Positions 54,768 to 63,141 of a DNA stretch of 64,000 nucleotides are shown here, in pieces. The translations under genes were made by a program, and so were the position numbers. The DNA comes from Pseudomonas sp. ISL-84. GTDB lineage: Bacteria; Bacillota; Bacilli; Bacillales; Cytobacillaceae. The notes under the pieces are model-generated. The model ran no database searches, was not told the origin of the DNA, and was given only the letters and a program-made list of their open reading frames with translations. The DNA is taken from positions 1 through 64,000 of the forward strand of contig JAGGRA010000029.1 in assembly GCA_018613035.1 (NCBI GenBank). The letters are read 5' to 3'. Positions within the stretch are counted from its first letter, which is position 1. Each line of letters opens with the position of its first letter.

Positions 54768-56132
54768 TTATAAGTGATGCGCTTTAAGTACTTTCTTAAG
54801 TACTGAAACAATAAATGTAAAATCCTCATCTGTACAGGATAAAGGAGGTGACAGCGTTAAAATATTATTATGCCCGTCAACCGTGTCTCCGTTTTTGCCG
54901 ATAATCAGCCCGTTGGCCTTACACTCACTGATTATTGATCCAAGATATGAAGGTGGAGCAGGTTCTTTGGAATCTTTATCCTTCACTAGTTCAATGCCCA
55001 TTAAGAAGCCAATTGAACGAATATCTCCTACGTTTGGATGGCTATTAAGCTCTTCCATTTCCTCCGCAAGCCTTTCTCCTAGCGTTCTTGAACGTTCAGT
55101 CAAGTTCTCTTTTTCCATTAATTCAAGATTAGCTAACGCAACCGCGCAGGATACAGGGTTTCCGCCAAATGTATTAACATGGCGGAAATGATCGTATTCT
55201 GATGAGGTTTTAAATTTTTCATAGATGTTTTTCTTAACTGCTGTTGCAGAAAGTGGCATGTACCCACTGGTGATTCCTTTTGCCATTGTAACAATATCAG
55301 GTTTGATTTCAAAGTTTTGGAAACCAAACTTTTTCCCTGTCCGTCCGAATCCGCAAATAACTTCATCGATAATAAGCAAAACGCCGTATTTATTGCAGAT
55401 TTCTTCAACTTTTTTCATATAGAGTGGATGCGGGATGATAATTCCGCCACCAGTAATAACAGGTTCCATTATAACTCCGGCAATGGTTTCCTTTCCTTCC
55501 CAGATAATCTTTTGTTCTATATCCTGTGCACAATGCAGATTAAATTCTTCAATTGATTGGCCATTAGGACGGCGGTAGCTGTCGGGTGGCTGGACATGGA
55601 GGAAGCCCGATACGAGGGGTTCATATTTATACTTTCTCTGAGACTGGCCGGTTGCGGACAAGGCTCCCATCGAACTGCCATGATACGCGCGATAACGGGA
55701 AATAAATTTATATCTGTCCGGCTCTCCATTCTGTGCATGGTACTGGCGGGTTATTTTAAAGGCGACTTCATTCGCATCAGACCCGCTGTTTGAGAAGAAG
55801 ATGACATAATCATCGCCAAGCCAGTCATTTAATTTTTCAGCCAGGAGGATGGCTGGTTCATGACTTTGGGTTAAGGGGTAGAAGGACAGCTTTTTTATCT
55901 GTTCATACGCAGCCAGTGCCATCTCTTCTCTTCCATAGCCAGCATTCACACACCATAAGCCCGACATAGCATCCAGATATTTGTTTCCTTTATTGTCTGT
56001 TATCCAGGCACCATTGGCCTTAGAAACAACCATCGGATTAGCTTTTGAGTTATACGGTGAAATATGGTGCCACAAATATTTTCTATCCTTCTCTGAAAGG
56101 GTCTTACTACTTGCATTTGTAATTGTTTCCAT
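54768..56132 (-). CDS. Class III aminotransferase, taurine-pyruvate type
   Basis: PLP enzyme of 454 residues. The PLP lysine is in TMAKGITSGYMP; DEVICGFGRTG and the N-terminal YLWHHISPYN and AGLWCVN-like SGLWCVNAGYG match the taurine/omega-amino-acid:pyruvate group more than ornithine or GABA enzymes. TTG six codons upstream is rejected because GGAGGG is placed for METITNAS. It has its own terminator. Neighbouring transporters for anions are compatible with sulfonate use, but xsc or ald genes are not in the window, so the substrate stays inferred. Confidence 0.8.
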   Translation of the reverse strand: METITNASSKTLSEKDRKYLWHHISPYNSKANPMVVSKANGAWITDNKGNKYLDAMSGLWCVNAGYGREEMALAAYEQIKKLSFYPLTQSHEPAILLAEKLNDWLGDDYVIFFSNSGSDANEVAFKITRQYHAQNGEPDRYKFISRYRAYHGSSMGALSATGQSQRKYKYEPLVSGFLHVQPPDSYRRPNGQSIEEFNLHCAQDIEQKIIWEGKETIAGVIMEPVITGGGIIIPHPLYMKKVEEICNKYGVLLIIDEVICGFGRTGKKFGFQNFEIKPDIVTMAKGITSGYMPLSATAVKKNIYEKFKTSSEYDHFRHVNTFGGNPVSCAVALANLELMEKENLTERSRTLGERLAEEMEELNSHPNVGDIRSIGFLMGIELVKDKDSKEPAPPSYLGSIISECKANGLIIGKNGDTVDGHNNILTLSPPLSCTDEDFTFIVSVLKKVLKAHHL

Positions 56133-56215
56133 AGTTTCCCTCCACAACAATATAATTGTATTTCCTTATAATTACGCTGTCCCAAGCTGAATGCTCTTTT
56201 AAGGAAACCTTTATC

Positions 56216-56755
56216 CTATATCATTCCGCCTAAAAAGACTGCTCCATAACCTAAGGCACCTACTATAACTAAGGCCGGGTGGACTTTTAACTTTTCAAGC
56301 AATAAATAGCCGACGGTTATTAAAAAAAAGGTCTGAAAAAGCCCTGCCCCTGTATAAGAATTTACAAAAAACTCGTAGGCCATAACACCAAGCAGCACTG
56401 CAATTGTCGGACGGACTAGCTTCGTCATTCGTTGTACCTTTGGTGAATCTTTGAACTTGAAAAGAATACTTAATAGCACAATCATTAAAATGAGCGATGG
56501 AGCTACTGTTGCGAAGACACCTACAAAGGCTCCTAATATTCCAGCCTGTTGAAAGCCGATATATCCGGCCATTTTAGTTGCTATCGGACCTGGTAACGCA
56601 TTTCCCATTGCAAGAAGTTCACTAAATTCGTAAATCGACATCCATCCATAACGGTTAACTACTTCATTTTCTACAAGCGGAATTGATGCAGGGCCGCCAC
56701 CATACCCAAGGATACCAGGTATGAAAAATGCAGTAAAAATATTCCAATAGATCAA
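56216..56755 (-). CDS. ywrA: Chromate transporter half YwrA
   Basis: 179 residues, ChrA-family short chain with four to five hydrophobic helices; signatures LGYGGGPASIPLVENEVV (~17-34) and GNALPGPIATKMAGYIG (~51-67). Pairs with the homologous YwrB to form a full transporter, giving chromate efflux or related anion movement. TTG start overlaps the ywrB stop by 4 nt. In B. subtilis ywrA and ywrB stand beside ywrD, as here, but the regulator gene ywrC is absent from this window. Confidence 0.88.
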   Translation of the reverse strand: MIYWNIFTAFFIPGILGYGGGPASIPLVENEVVNRYGWMSIYEFSELLAMGNALPGPIATKMAGYIGFQQAGILGAFVGVFATVAPSLILMIVLLSILFKFKDSPKVQRMTKLVRPTIAVLLGVMAYEFFVNSYTGAGLFQTFFLITVGYLLLEKLKVHPALVIVGALGYGAVFLGGMI

Positions 56756-57408
56756 GAAACCCCCTGCCTTTCCTCAACCTTTATTTCATCATCTTTATCT
56801 TTTTTTAAAAGGGCGGAAACCAATAAAACAAATATTAAAATTCCCGGATGAATGTTTAGTAATTCAATTAAGACAACGCTCATCCCGGCAAGTCCTATAC
56901 TTCCTCCCCAACCGATTCCTTCTTTTGATTTTTTAAAAAACTCCCAAGTTAATACAGCAAGCATAACACCAACAATCGGTACTACTGCTTGTGTCATTCC
57001 AGCCACCCAAGGCTGGTCCTTAAAAGCAGACAAAGAGGTGAGCAAAATGATCATTAATATTATAGTTGGAACAACAGTAGCTAAGACCGCCATTATCAGT
57101 CCTGTTATTCCCCCTACTTTATATCCAATATAACCCGCCATTTTCGTAGCAATTGGACCCGGCAAAGTATTGCCAAGGGCAAGCGTATCTCCAAACTCAT
57201 CATCTGACATCCATTTATATCGTTCAACAACTTCCTTATGAACAAGTGGAATAGAGGAAGGACCCCCACCATACCCTAACATCCCTACTTTTAAAAAAGC
57301 CCATGCCAGTTTAAATTGATTATGTAAAGCTGTTTTTCCGTCTGATTCTTTAACCGAAGCTATTTCTGGTGACTCTTTTCTGGCTTCAGAACCTTTCCCC
57401 CTTACCAT
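56752..57408 (-). CDS. ywrB: Chromate transporter half YwrB
   Basis: Homologue of the preceding half with LGYGGGPSSIPLVHKEVV and GNTLPGPIATKMAGYIGY. The frame extends 38 codons upstream, but GGGGGAGG is placed for the ATG at 57408 (MVRGKGSEARK), giving 218 residues. A hydrophilic N-terminal stretch of ~35 residues is longer than in YwrA. The 57409-57710 gap before ggt shows no gene. Confidence 0.87.
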   Translation of the reverse strand: MVRGKGSEARKESPEIASVKESDGKTALHNQFKLAWAFLKVGMLGYGGGPSSIPLVHKEVVERYKWMSDDEFGDTLALGNTLPGPIATKMAGYIGYKVGGITGLIMAVLATVVPTIILMIILLTSLSAFKDQPWVAGMTQAVVPIVGVMLAVLTWEFFKKSKEGIGWGGSIGLAGMSVVLIELLNIHPGILIFVLLVSALLKKDKDDEIKVEERQGVS

Positions 57409-57710
57409 ACGCACCTCCCCCGGCCACATTTTATTTTTTGCCAAGCTATTAAGGGCAGTAGATGCCGTTAATAGCCTTAAAGCGGAAAGAAAATAAAGTT
57501 GATCCCATCTCACTGTATGCACCGCTTTTTCATCGAATAAAAAGTGTTCCTGGCCTGACTTTATTTCATTTCCTTCTATTGGTTAACCTATTACTGTATC
57601 AGGAGTAAAAGCGCGATAGCCACCACCTTGAACATTCTTTAGACAGAAAAAATGAATCTCCCCCTGTTATTTCCGGTGTTTTAGTGGTTAAACAAAGGTG
57701 AATTGCTTTT

Positions 57711-59321
57711 TTACCAGCCAAGAACTGTACCATCTGTGCGAGATTCTGAACCTCCTGACAATACTCCTGTCTTAGGATTTCTTACTATTATCTGTCCTCT
57801 TCCAAAACTAAGACTGTCTACTCTTTTTACGATTTGATGTCCTTTGCGAACTAGTGCCTGAGCAATATGATCAGGGAAATGAGGTTCAACCTCTACTGTT
57901 TTGCCATTCACCCATTTCCATCGCGGAGCATCTAAAGCTGCTTGCGGGTTCAAATGAAAATCGATCATATTCATGATAACCTGCACATGACCTTGGGGCT
58001 GCATAAAACCTCCCATTACACCAAAAGGGCCAACTGGCTGACCATCTTTTGTCAAAAAGCCAGGAATAATTGTGTGATATGTCTTTTTCCCTGGCTCCAG
58101 ACAATTATAATGGTCATCTTCCAGCTTAAAAGACAATCCACGGTTTTGCAGGCTAATGCCCGTTTCAGGAACAACCATCCCTGATCCAAACCCTTTAAAA
58201 TTACTCTGAATATATGAAATCATATTACCATCCTCATCAGCTGCAGCTAAATAAACTGTTCCGCCAGCTAGAGGATCCCCCGGCTCTGGAAACATGGCCT
58301 CTTCAGTGATTAGACTTCTACGTACCTCAGCATAAGATTCGGATAATAACTGCTTAACAGAAACACCCATTTTGTCTTTTTCAGTAATATATTTAAAACC
58401 ATCCACATAGGCTAGTTTCATTGCTTCAACTTGTTTATGATAAGCGTCAACCGAACCGCCTTCACCGATTTCAAAGCCATTTAATATATTTAAAGCCATT
58501 AGCGCAATCATCCCAGAACCATTTGGGGGAATTTCCCACACATCATACCCTCTATAGTTTACATTTATTGGATTAACCCATTCTGGGCTATAGGAATTAA
58601 GATCTTCCTTCCTTATGAATCCTCCATTCTGTCTAGAAAATTGATCAATCTTTTCAGCTAATTCACCTCTATAAAAGGATTCTGCATTTGTTTCCGCAAT
58701 GGATCTTAATGTGCTTGCATGATGCGGGGAATTCCATATTTCTCCCGGTTTAGGGGATCTCCCTTCTGGTGCAAACGCCTCAAACCAATGTTTGAATTCT
58801 TCACCTTCTTCCTTAGAATAGGTTGCATAAGCCTCCTCCCATAACTGACTAATAACGGGTGATATCGGATACCCCTTTTCCGCATACTCAATGGCAGGCT
58901 GCAGGGTTTCCTTTAATGAAAGTTTGCCAAAACGTTCAGATAATGCTGCCCAAGCTGACGGTGCACCCGGGACTGTAACAGGAATCATACCGTGCTGCGG
59001 CATCTCTTCATATCCTAGTTTTTTAACTTCCTCAATTGAAATACTTTTCGGTGAAGGTCCGCTGGCGTTTAATCCATGAAGTTCCCCTTTCACCCAGACA
59101 ATAGCAAAAGCATCTCCGCCAATTCCGTTCGAAGTTGGTTCTACTACGGTTAAGGCCGCCGCTGTTGCAATAGCAGCATCAATGGCATTTCCCCCTTGCT
59201 TAAGAATGTCAAGGCCTGCTTGAGAAGCCAATGGCTGTGAGGCAGCTACCATACCCCTGCTGCCAAAAACAGTCATTCTTTTAGATGAGGAAGGATTATA
59301 TAAAGAATCAAAATTTAGCAT
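57711..59321 (-). CDS. ywrD: Gamma-glutamyltransferase-like Ntn-hydrolase YwrD, cytoplasmic
   Basis: 536 residues of the GGT fold: GGNAIDAAIATAAALTVVEP (~43-62), the oxyanion and substrate region, and the predicted self-cleavage threonine Thr355 in AGGTVYLAAADEDGN. The C-terminal part has GVMGGFMQPQGHVQV. There is no signal peptide, unlike secreted Ggt, so it should work in the cytoplasm; transfer versus hydrolysis is unknown. TAAGGAGAA precedes the ATG. Adjacent to ywrB/ywrA as in B. subtilis. Confidence 0.88.
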   Translation of the reverse strand: MLNFDSLYNPSSSKRMTVFGSRGMVAASQPLASQAGLDILKQGGNAIDAAIATAAALTVVEPTSNGIGGDAFAIVWVKGELHGLNASGPSPKSISIEEVKKLGYEEMPQHGMIPVTVPGAPSAWAALSERFGKLSLKETLQPAIEYAEKGYPISPVISQLWEEAYATYSKEEGEEFKHWFEAFAPEGRSPKPGEIWNSPHHASTLRSIAETNAESFYRGELAEKIDQFSRQNGGFIRKEDLNSYSPEWVNPINVNYRGYDVWEIPPNGSGMIALMALNILNGFEIGEGGSVDAYHKQVEAMKLAYVDGFKYITEKDKMGVSVKQLLSESYAEVRRSLITEEAMFPEPGDPLAGGTVYLAAADEDGNMISYIQSNFKGFGSGMVVPETGISLQNRGLSFKLEDDHYNCLEPGKKTYHTIIPGFLTKDGQPVGPFGVMGGFMQPQGHVQVIMNMIDFHLNPQAALDAPRWKWVNGKTVEVEPHFPDHIAQALVRKGHQIVKRVDSLSFGRGQIIVRNPKTGVLSGGSESRTDGTVLGW

Positions 59322-59530
59322 TTTATAATTCTCCTTATTTATTAATTTATATAGATATAGTTCCTATTGAGTGAATTAATCTTTTATCGCAACCTTTTAA
59401 TTGCACAATGAAAGAATACTTAACACTGATTTGTAAATAATAAAAATAATAATACGGAAGCTCTAGGTTCCTTCCTCTTTTTATTTTTTTCGCTTTCAGT
59501 TCACGCAGAGATATTGCGAGCTAGACTTGT

Positions 59531-61066
59531 TTAAGATATCTTTTGATCTGTCTCATCTCCGACTATGCCCCCACCCTCTGTTTGTGCAACCCTTTTATTT
59601 TGCTTTATGGAAACAATAATGGAGAGTAATGCAAAAACAAAAAATAACAAAGATAGCGGTCTTGTAAAAAATGTTAACCAGCTTGAGTCTAATTCCAAGG
59701 CCCGGAATATTTGATTCTCAAGGTTATGTCCAAGTACTACCCCTAAAATCAAAGGGGTTAAAGGCACTTTAGCTTTCGATAGAAAATAGCCAATAAGCCC
59801 GAATCCAAAAAGGACCCAAATATCAAAAACAGTATTATTTAACGCAAACGCACCGACTGCACAAAGCATCAGTACTATCGGAACCAATATAGCTTGTGGC
59901 ACCAATGATATTTTGGCAAACACCCTGATTAATAAGAACTGCGCCGCAAGCATGATAACCGCACTTACAAGGAGACCTACATAAATAGCCCCTATAAGTA
60001 CTGGATGCTCTGAAAACATTAACGGACCAGGTGTGATACCGTGTAAAATTAACACACCCATCATAATAGCCATAACCAGATCACCAGGAATCCCCAAGGC
60101 AAGAGTTGGGATAAAGGCACCGCCCGCTACGGCATTATTGGCAGTTTCAGATGCAATAATTCCATCTGGAATACCCTTCCCATACTTCTCAGGATGTTTT
60201 GAAAACTTTTTGGATTGATCATAGCTCACAAAATTAGCAACAGATCCGCCTGTTCCTGGAAGAGCTCCAATAATACTTCCGATCATAGCTGAACGGAAAG
60301 TGTTCATTTTTTGCGACCATAAATCTTTTCCAATTTGACGGTATGGAATATGAACATTCATATCTGGTTCTTTTGTATTCTTTTCTTTTTCTTTATTTAG
60401 TTTCTGAACATTATCCATCAGCTGCGCAAATGCAAAAATCCCAATCATAACGGGAAGCATTTCAAAACCTGCTGAAAACTCATTGATCCCAAAGTCGAAA
60501 CGCAAATTCCCGCTGCGATCAAGTCCAATGGTTGCAATAAATAACCCGAATCCTGCCGCAATTAACCCTTTGATCATAGCTCCGTTTGAAAGACTGGCAA
60601 CCAGTGTAAGGGTAAAAACGATCATTGCTGTAATTTCCCAAGGGCGAAAGTTAAGACTAAACTTTGCGATTAAAGGACCGAATATAACCAGTACACCTAC
60701 ACTAATGATGGTTCCAATAAAAGATGCAACCACACCAACCCCCAAAGCCCGTCCAGGTTCTCCTTTTTGAGCCATTGGATAGCCATCATAAACCGTTGTA
60801 ATGGAGGAAGGCGTTCCCGGAATTCCAAGCATGACACCTGAGATCAAGCCCCCCGAGTAACCCCCAACAAAGATACCGACCATAAGGGATAAGCCATTAA
60901 TAGGATCCATCGCAAACGTAAATGGAAAAGCAACCAAAATGGCCATCGTGATAGTAAATCCAGGGATGCAGCCTCCGACAATTCCAAAAATGACACCGAT
61001 TGTAATTAGAACCAAGGTCCAAATATTTAATACTTCACCTAGCGCTTGAATAAAAAACTCTCCCAT
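59531..61066 (-). CDS. Tripartite tricarboxylate transporter large permease (TctA family)
   Basis: 511 residues with about 11-12 membrane helices; the TctA signatures GIPGTPSSITTVYDGYPMA (~83-101) and GALPGTGGSVANFVSYDQSK (~263-282) are intact. It forms the translocation unit with TctB and the binding protein TctC. Substrates in the family include citrate, dicarboxylates and aromatic acids; nothing here decides. Downstream of tctB by 19 nt. Confidence 0.93.
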   Translation of the reverse strand: MGEFFIQALGEVLNIWTLVLITIGVIFGIVGGCIPGFTITMAILVAFPFTFAMDPINGLSLMVGIFVGGYSGGLISGVMLGIPGTPSSITTVYDGYPMAQKGEPGRALGVGVVASFIGTIISVGVLVIFGPLIAKFSLNFRPWEITAMIVFTLTLVASLSNGAMIKGLIAAGFGLFIATIGLDRSGNLRFDFGINEFSAGFEMLPVMIGIFAFAQLMDNVQKLNKEKEKNTKEPDMNVHIPYRQIGKDLWSQKMNTFRSAMIGSIIGALPGTGGSVANFVSYDQSKKFSKHPEKYGKGIPDGIIASETANNAVAGGAFIPTLALGIPGDLVMAIMMGVLILHGITPGPLMFSEHPVLIGAIYVGLLVSAVIMLAAQFLLIRVFAKISLVPQAILVPIVLMLCAVGAFALNNTVFDIWVLFGFGLIGYFLSKAKVPLTPLILGVVLGHNLENQIFRALELDSSWLTFFTRPLSLLFFVFALLSIIVSIKQNKRVAQTEGGGIVGDETDQKIS

Positions 61067-61085
61067 AATTTACCCCCTTCCTCAT

Positions 61086-61550
61086 TTATGGCAACCAAAC
61101 ATTTAATCCATAATTAAAGATGATAAATACCGACATTGTTGTTATGACAGTCACCGAAACATTTAATAGTAATTTCTTTTTCCTTTTAACACCCATTAGA
61201 ATAGCCTGCGAGATAAATAGATAAAGAGCGGTAGCAATAATGAAACCAGCTATAGGAAGAATAAAAACGTAAACAAAAAATGCGATAAACAAAAAAATAA
61301 TTTTATTGTATTCGTTCCAAAAAGATTTAAGATCTTTTATATTTTTTTCCGAGGTACTTGGTTTTTTATTTCTAAATGAATTAATAAATAGCAGTACAGC
61401 TAGAGCACCCATTATTGCAAGCAAAATTCTAGGATAAAAAGCAGAGCCGTATACTTGCCAGCTAGACTTTTCCGCAATCTGCATTGATTCTACATACATT
61501 ATGACGATAAAAATCCCTACTGCTAAAGCAAGTGAACGATCCTTTGTCAT
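61086..61550 (-). CDS. Tripartite tricarboxylate transporter small permease (TctB family)
   Basis: 154 residues, four hydrophobic helices, with the family pair GSAFYPRILLAIMG in the first half. GAGGGG is placed for the ATG at 61550 rather than the GTG three codons earlier. It lies between tctC and tctA. Confidence 0.88.
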   Translation of the reverse strand: MTKDRSLALAVGIFIVIMYVESMQIAEKSSWQVYGSAFYPRILLAIMGALAVLLFINSFRNKKPSTSEKNIKDLKSFWNEYNKIIFLFIAFFVYVFILPIAGFIIATALYLFISQAILMGVKRKKKLLLNVSVTVITTMSVFIIFNYGLNVWLP

Positions 61551-61683
61551 TTCTATCACCCCTCATTCAATGTCGTACGGTTACTGTGTACGATATGGAA
61601 CTAAGATGAGTTCAAGATTTAATTCATTATATTTATTTGAACTCATCATTACTCCCATCTCGCAAAATGATTAAATATATCTA

Positions 61684-62709
61684 TTACTTTTTAAAATCGA
61701 GTCCTTCTGCAATTTCTTTTAGTATAGCTTCTTGCTTATCAAGAAAATCCTTGTATTCTGTATGAGGAATAAAACTTGTAACAGATCCTAATTCATTGTT
61801 GATTTTATTTTTGACTTCATCACTTTCAAGGGCCTTTTTAAAAGCTTCCTCAATGATGACAATATGCTCTTCTGGAGTTCCTTTCGGTGCAAAGATTCCA
61901 CGGTTTGTAGCATTTTCAATGTTAATTCCCTGTTCGATAAGAGTAGGGGTATCAGGCAATAAATCCAGTCTTTCATTATGTGCTATACCAGCAGGAATAA
62001 GGGACCCATCTTCATAGAATCCTTTTCCGGACGGGATATTTAACATAGAGAAATCTACTTCGTTTGCATATAAAGCTGCAACTTCATCTCCTGTTCCCGG
62101 ATAACCGACAAAGCGGATCTCATCAGTAGAAATTCCGGTTTCAGCCAAAAATTGCGCCATAAAAAAGTGACTGGTTGAACCTGGAATCATACTTATCTTC
62201 GCTTTTCCCGGGTTTGCTTTCACATATTCAACAAACTCTGCTGCGGTTTTGATACCCGACTTTGAATTGGTAGAAGGGATGTTAATCGTCTTTGTCAATA
62301 ATGAAATCGGCTCAAAGGCGTCAAAGGAAAAATCAGAAGAGCCAGATAAGTGGGACGTGGCAATAGTGTCGTGACTTCCTAAGATTGTATATCCATCCGG
62401 TTTAGCATCTTTCACATGACGAGCTCCGAGCGTCGCCCCTGCCCCTTCCATATTAACCGGAACAACAGGCTGCCCAAGATGCTTTTCAGCTTCTTTAGCA
62501 ACTAAACGGAAAATGACATCTGTTGCCCCTCCCGGTCCATATGGAATAATAAGTTTAATTGGCTTTTTAGGAAAATCAGACTTGGCCGATTCAGTTGGTT
62601 TTTCACCAGTATTCGAATCCGCTTTAGTTGAAGTGCTATTCGATGATCCACAAGCTGCCAAACTAAAAACAAAGAATATTGCGACTATTAACACTAAAAA
62701 TTTTTTCAC
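61684..62709 (-). CDS. Tripartite tricarboxylate transporter substrate-binding lipoprotein (TctC/Bug family)
   Basis: 341 residues with a lipoprotein signal ending LAAC (Cys20), then a Ser/Thr-rich linker and a periplasmic-type binding domain. PIKLIIPYGPGGATDV (~51-66) is the Bug-family start, and GAGATLGARHVKDAKPDGYT follows. GTG start behind GAGGGGG. Lgt (encoded in this window) would lipidate it. First gene of tctCBA. Confidence 0.93.
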   Translation of the reverse strand: MKKFLVLIVAIFFVFSLAACGSSNSTSTKADSNTGEKPTESAKSDFPKKPIKLIIPYGPGGATDVIFRLVAKEAEKHLGQPVVPVNMEGAGATLGARHVKDAKPDGYTILGSHDTIATSHLSGSSDFSFDAFEPISLLTKTINIPSTNSKSGIKTAAEFVEYVKANPGKAKISMIPGSTSHFFMAQFLAETGISTDEIRFVGYPGTGDEVAALYANEVDFSMLNIPSGKGFYEDGSLIPAGIAHNERLDLLPDTPTLIEQGINIENATNRGIFAPKGTPEEHIVIIEEAFKKALESDEVKNKINNELGSVTSFIPHTEYKDFLDKQEAILKEIAEGLDFKK

Positions 62710-62846
62710 TTAAAAAGCCCCCTCTTTTATAAATAATCTAAAAAAATTGCTTATGAACTAAAAGAATATGTCTTCAAATGGAAGATCTCAATATTCACAT
62801 GTGTAAATCACCCCCTGTATTTCTGTTAAAAATTACTGTAATCAAC

Positions 62847-62921
62847 TTACACTTGTTAACCAAAAGTCATTTTTGCATTCACTAAATATTAAACTTTGTA
62901 CCATTCACTTAACAAGTGTAA
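62847..62921. repeat. Perfect 13-bp inverted repeat upstream of tctC
   Basis: TTACACTTGTTAA (62847-62859) and TTAACAAGTGTAA (62909-62921), 49 bp apart, 140-210 bp before the tctC start in an AT-rich gap (62710-63095). Looping operator or remnant ends of a small element are both possible. Confidence 0.6.
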
Positions 62922-63095
62922 CAAAGCTTGGTTATATTATCAATTATAATTCTGAAAATTTTAAATATTACATTACTATTTGATATAAAACCTCTCATAT
63001 TAATGTTATATTACCTTACATAATTTTTTTACAAAATTCTATAATTATACTTACATTTATTTAATTACTTATTTGACCTTTATTACCTGCAAAAA

Positions 63096-63133
63096 AAATA
63101 AAAAAAGACCTCAATCCAATTTGGAGAGGCCTT
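63096..63133 (-). terminator. Terminator after the SulP gene
   Basis: Minus strand stem AGGCCTC...CCAAATTGG...GAGGTCT followed by a long T-rich run. Confidence 0.8.
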
Positions 63134-63141
63134 TAAATTCA

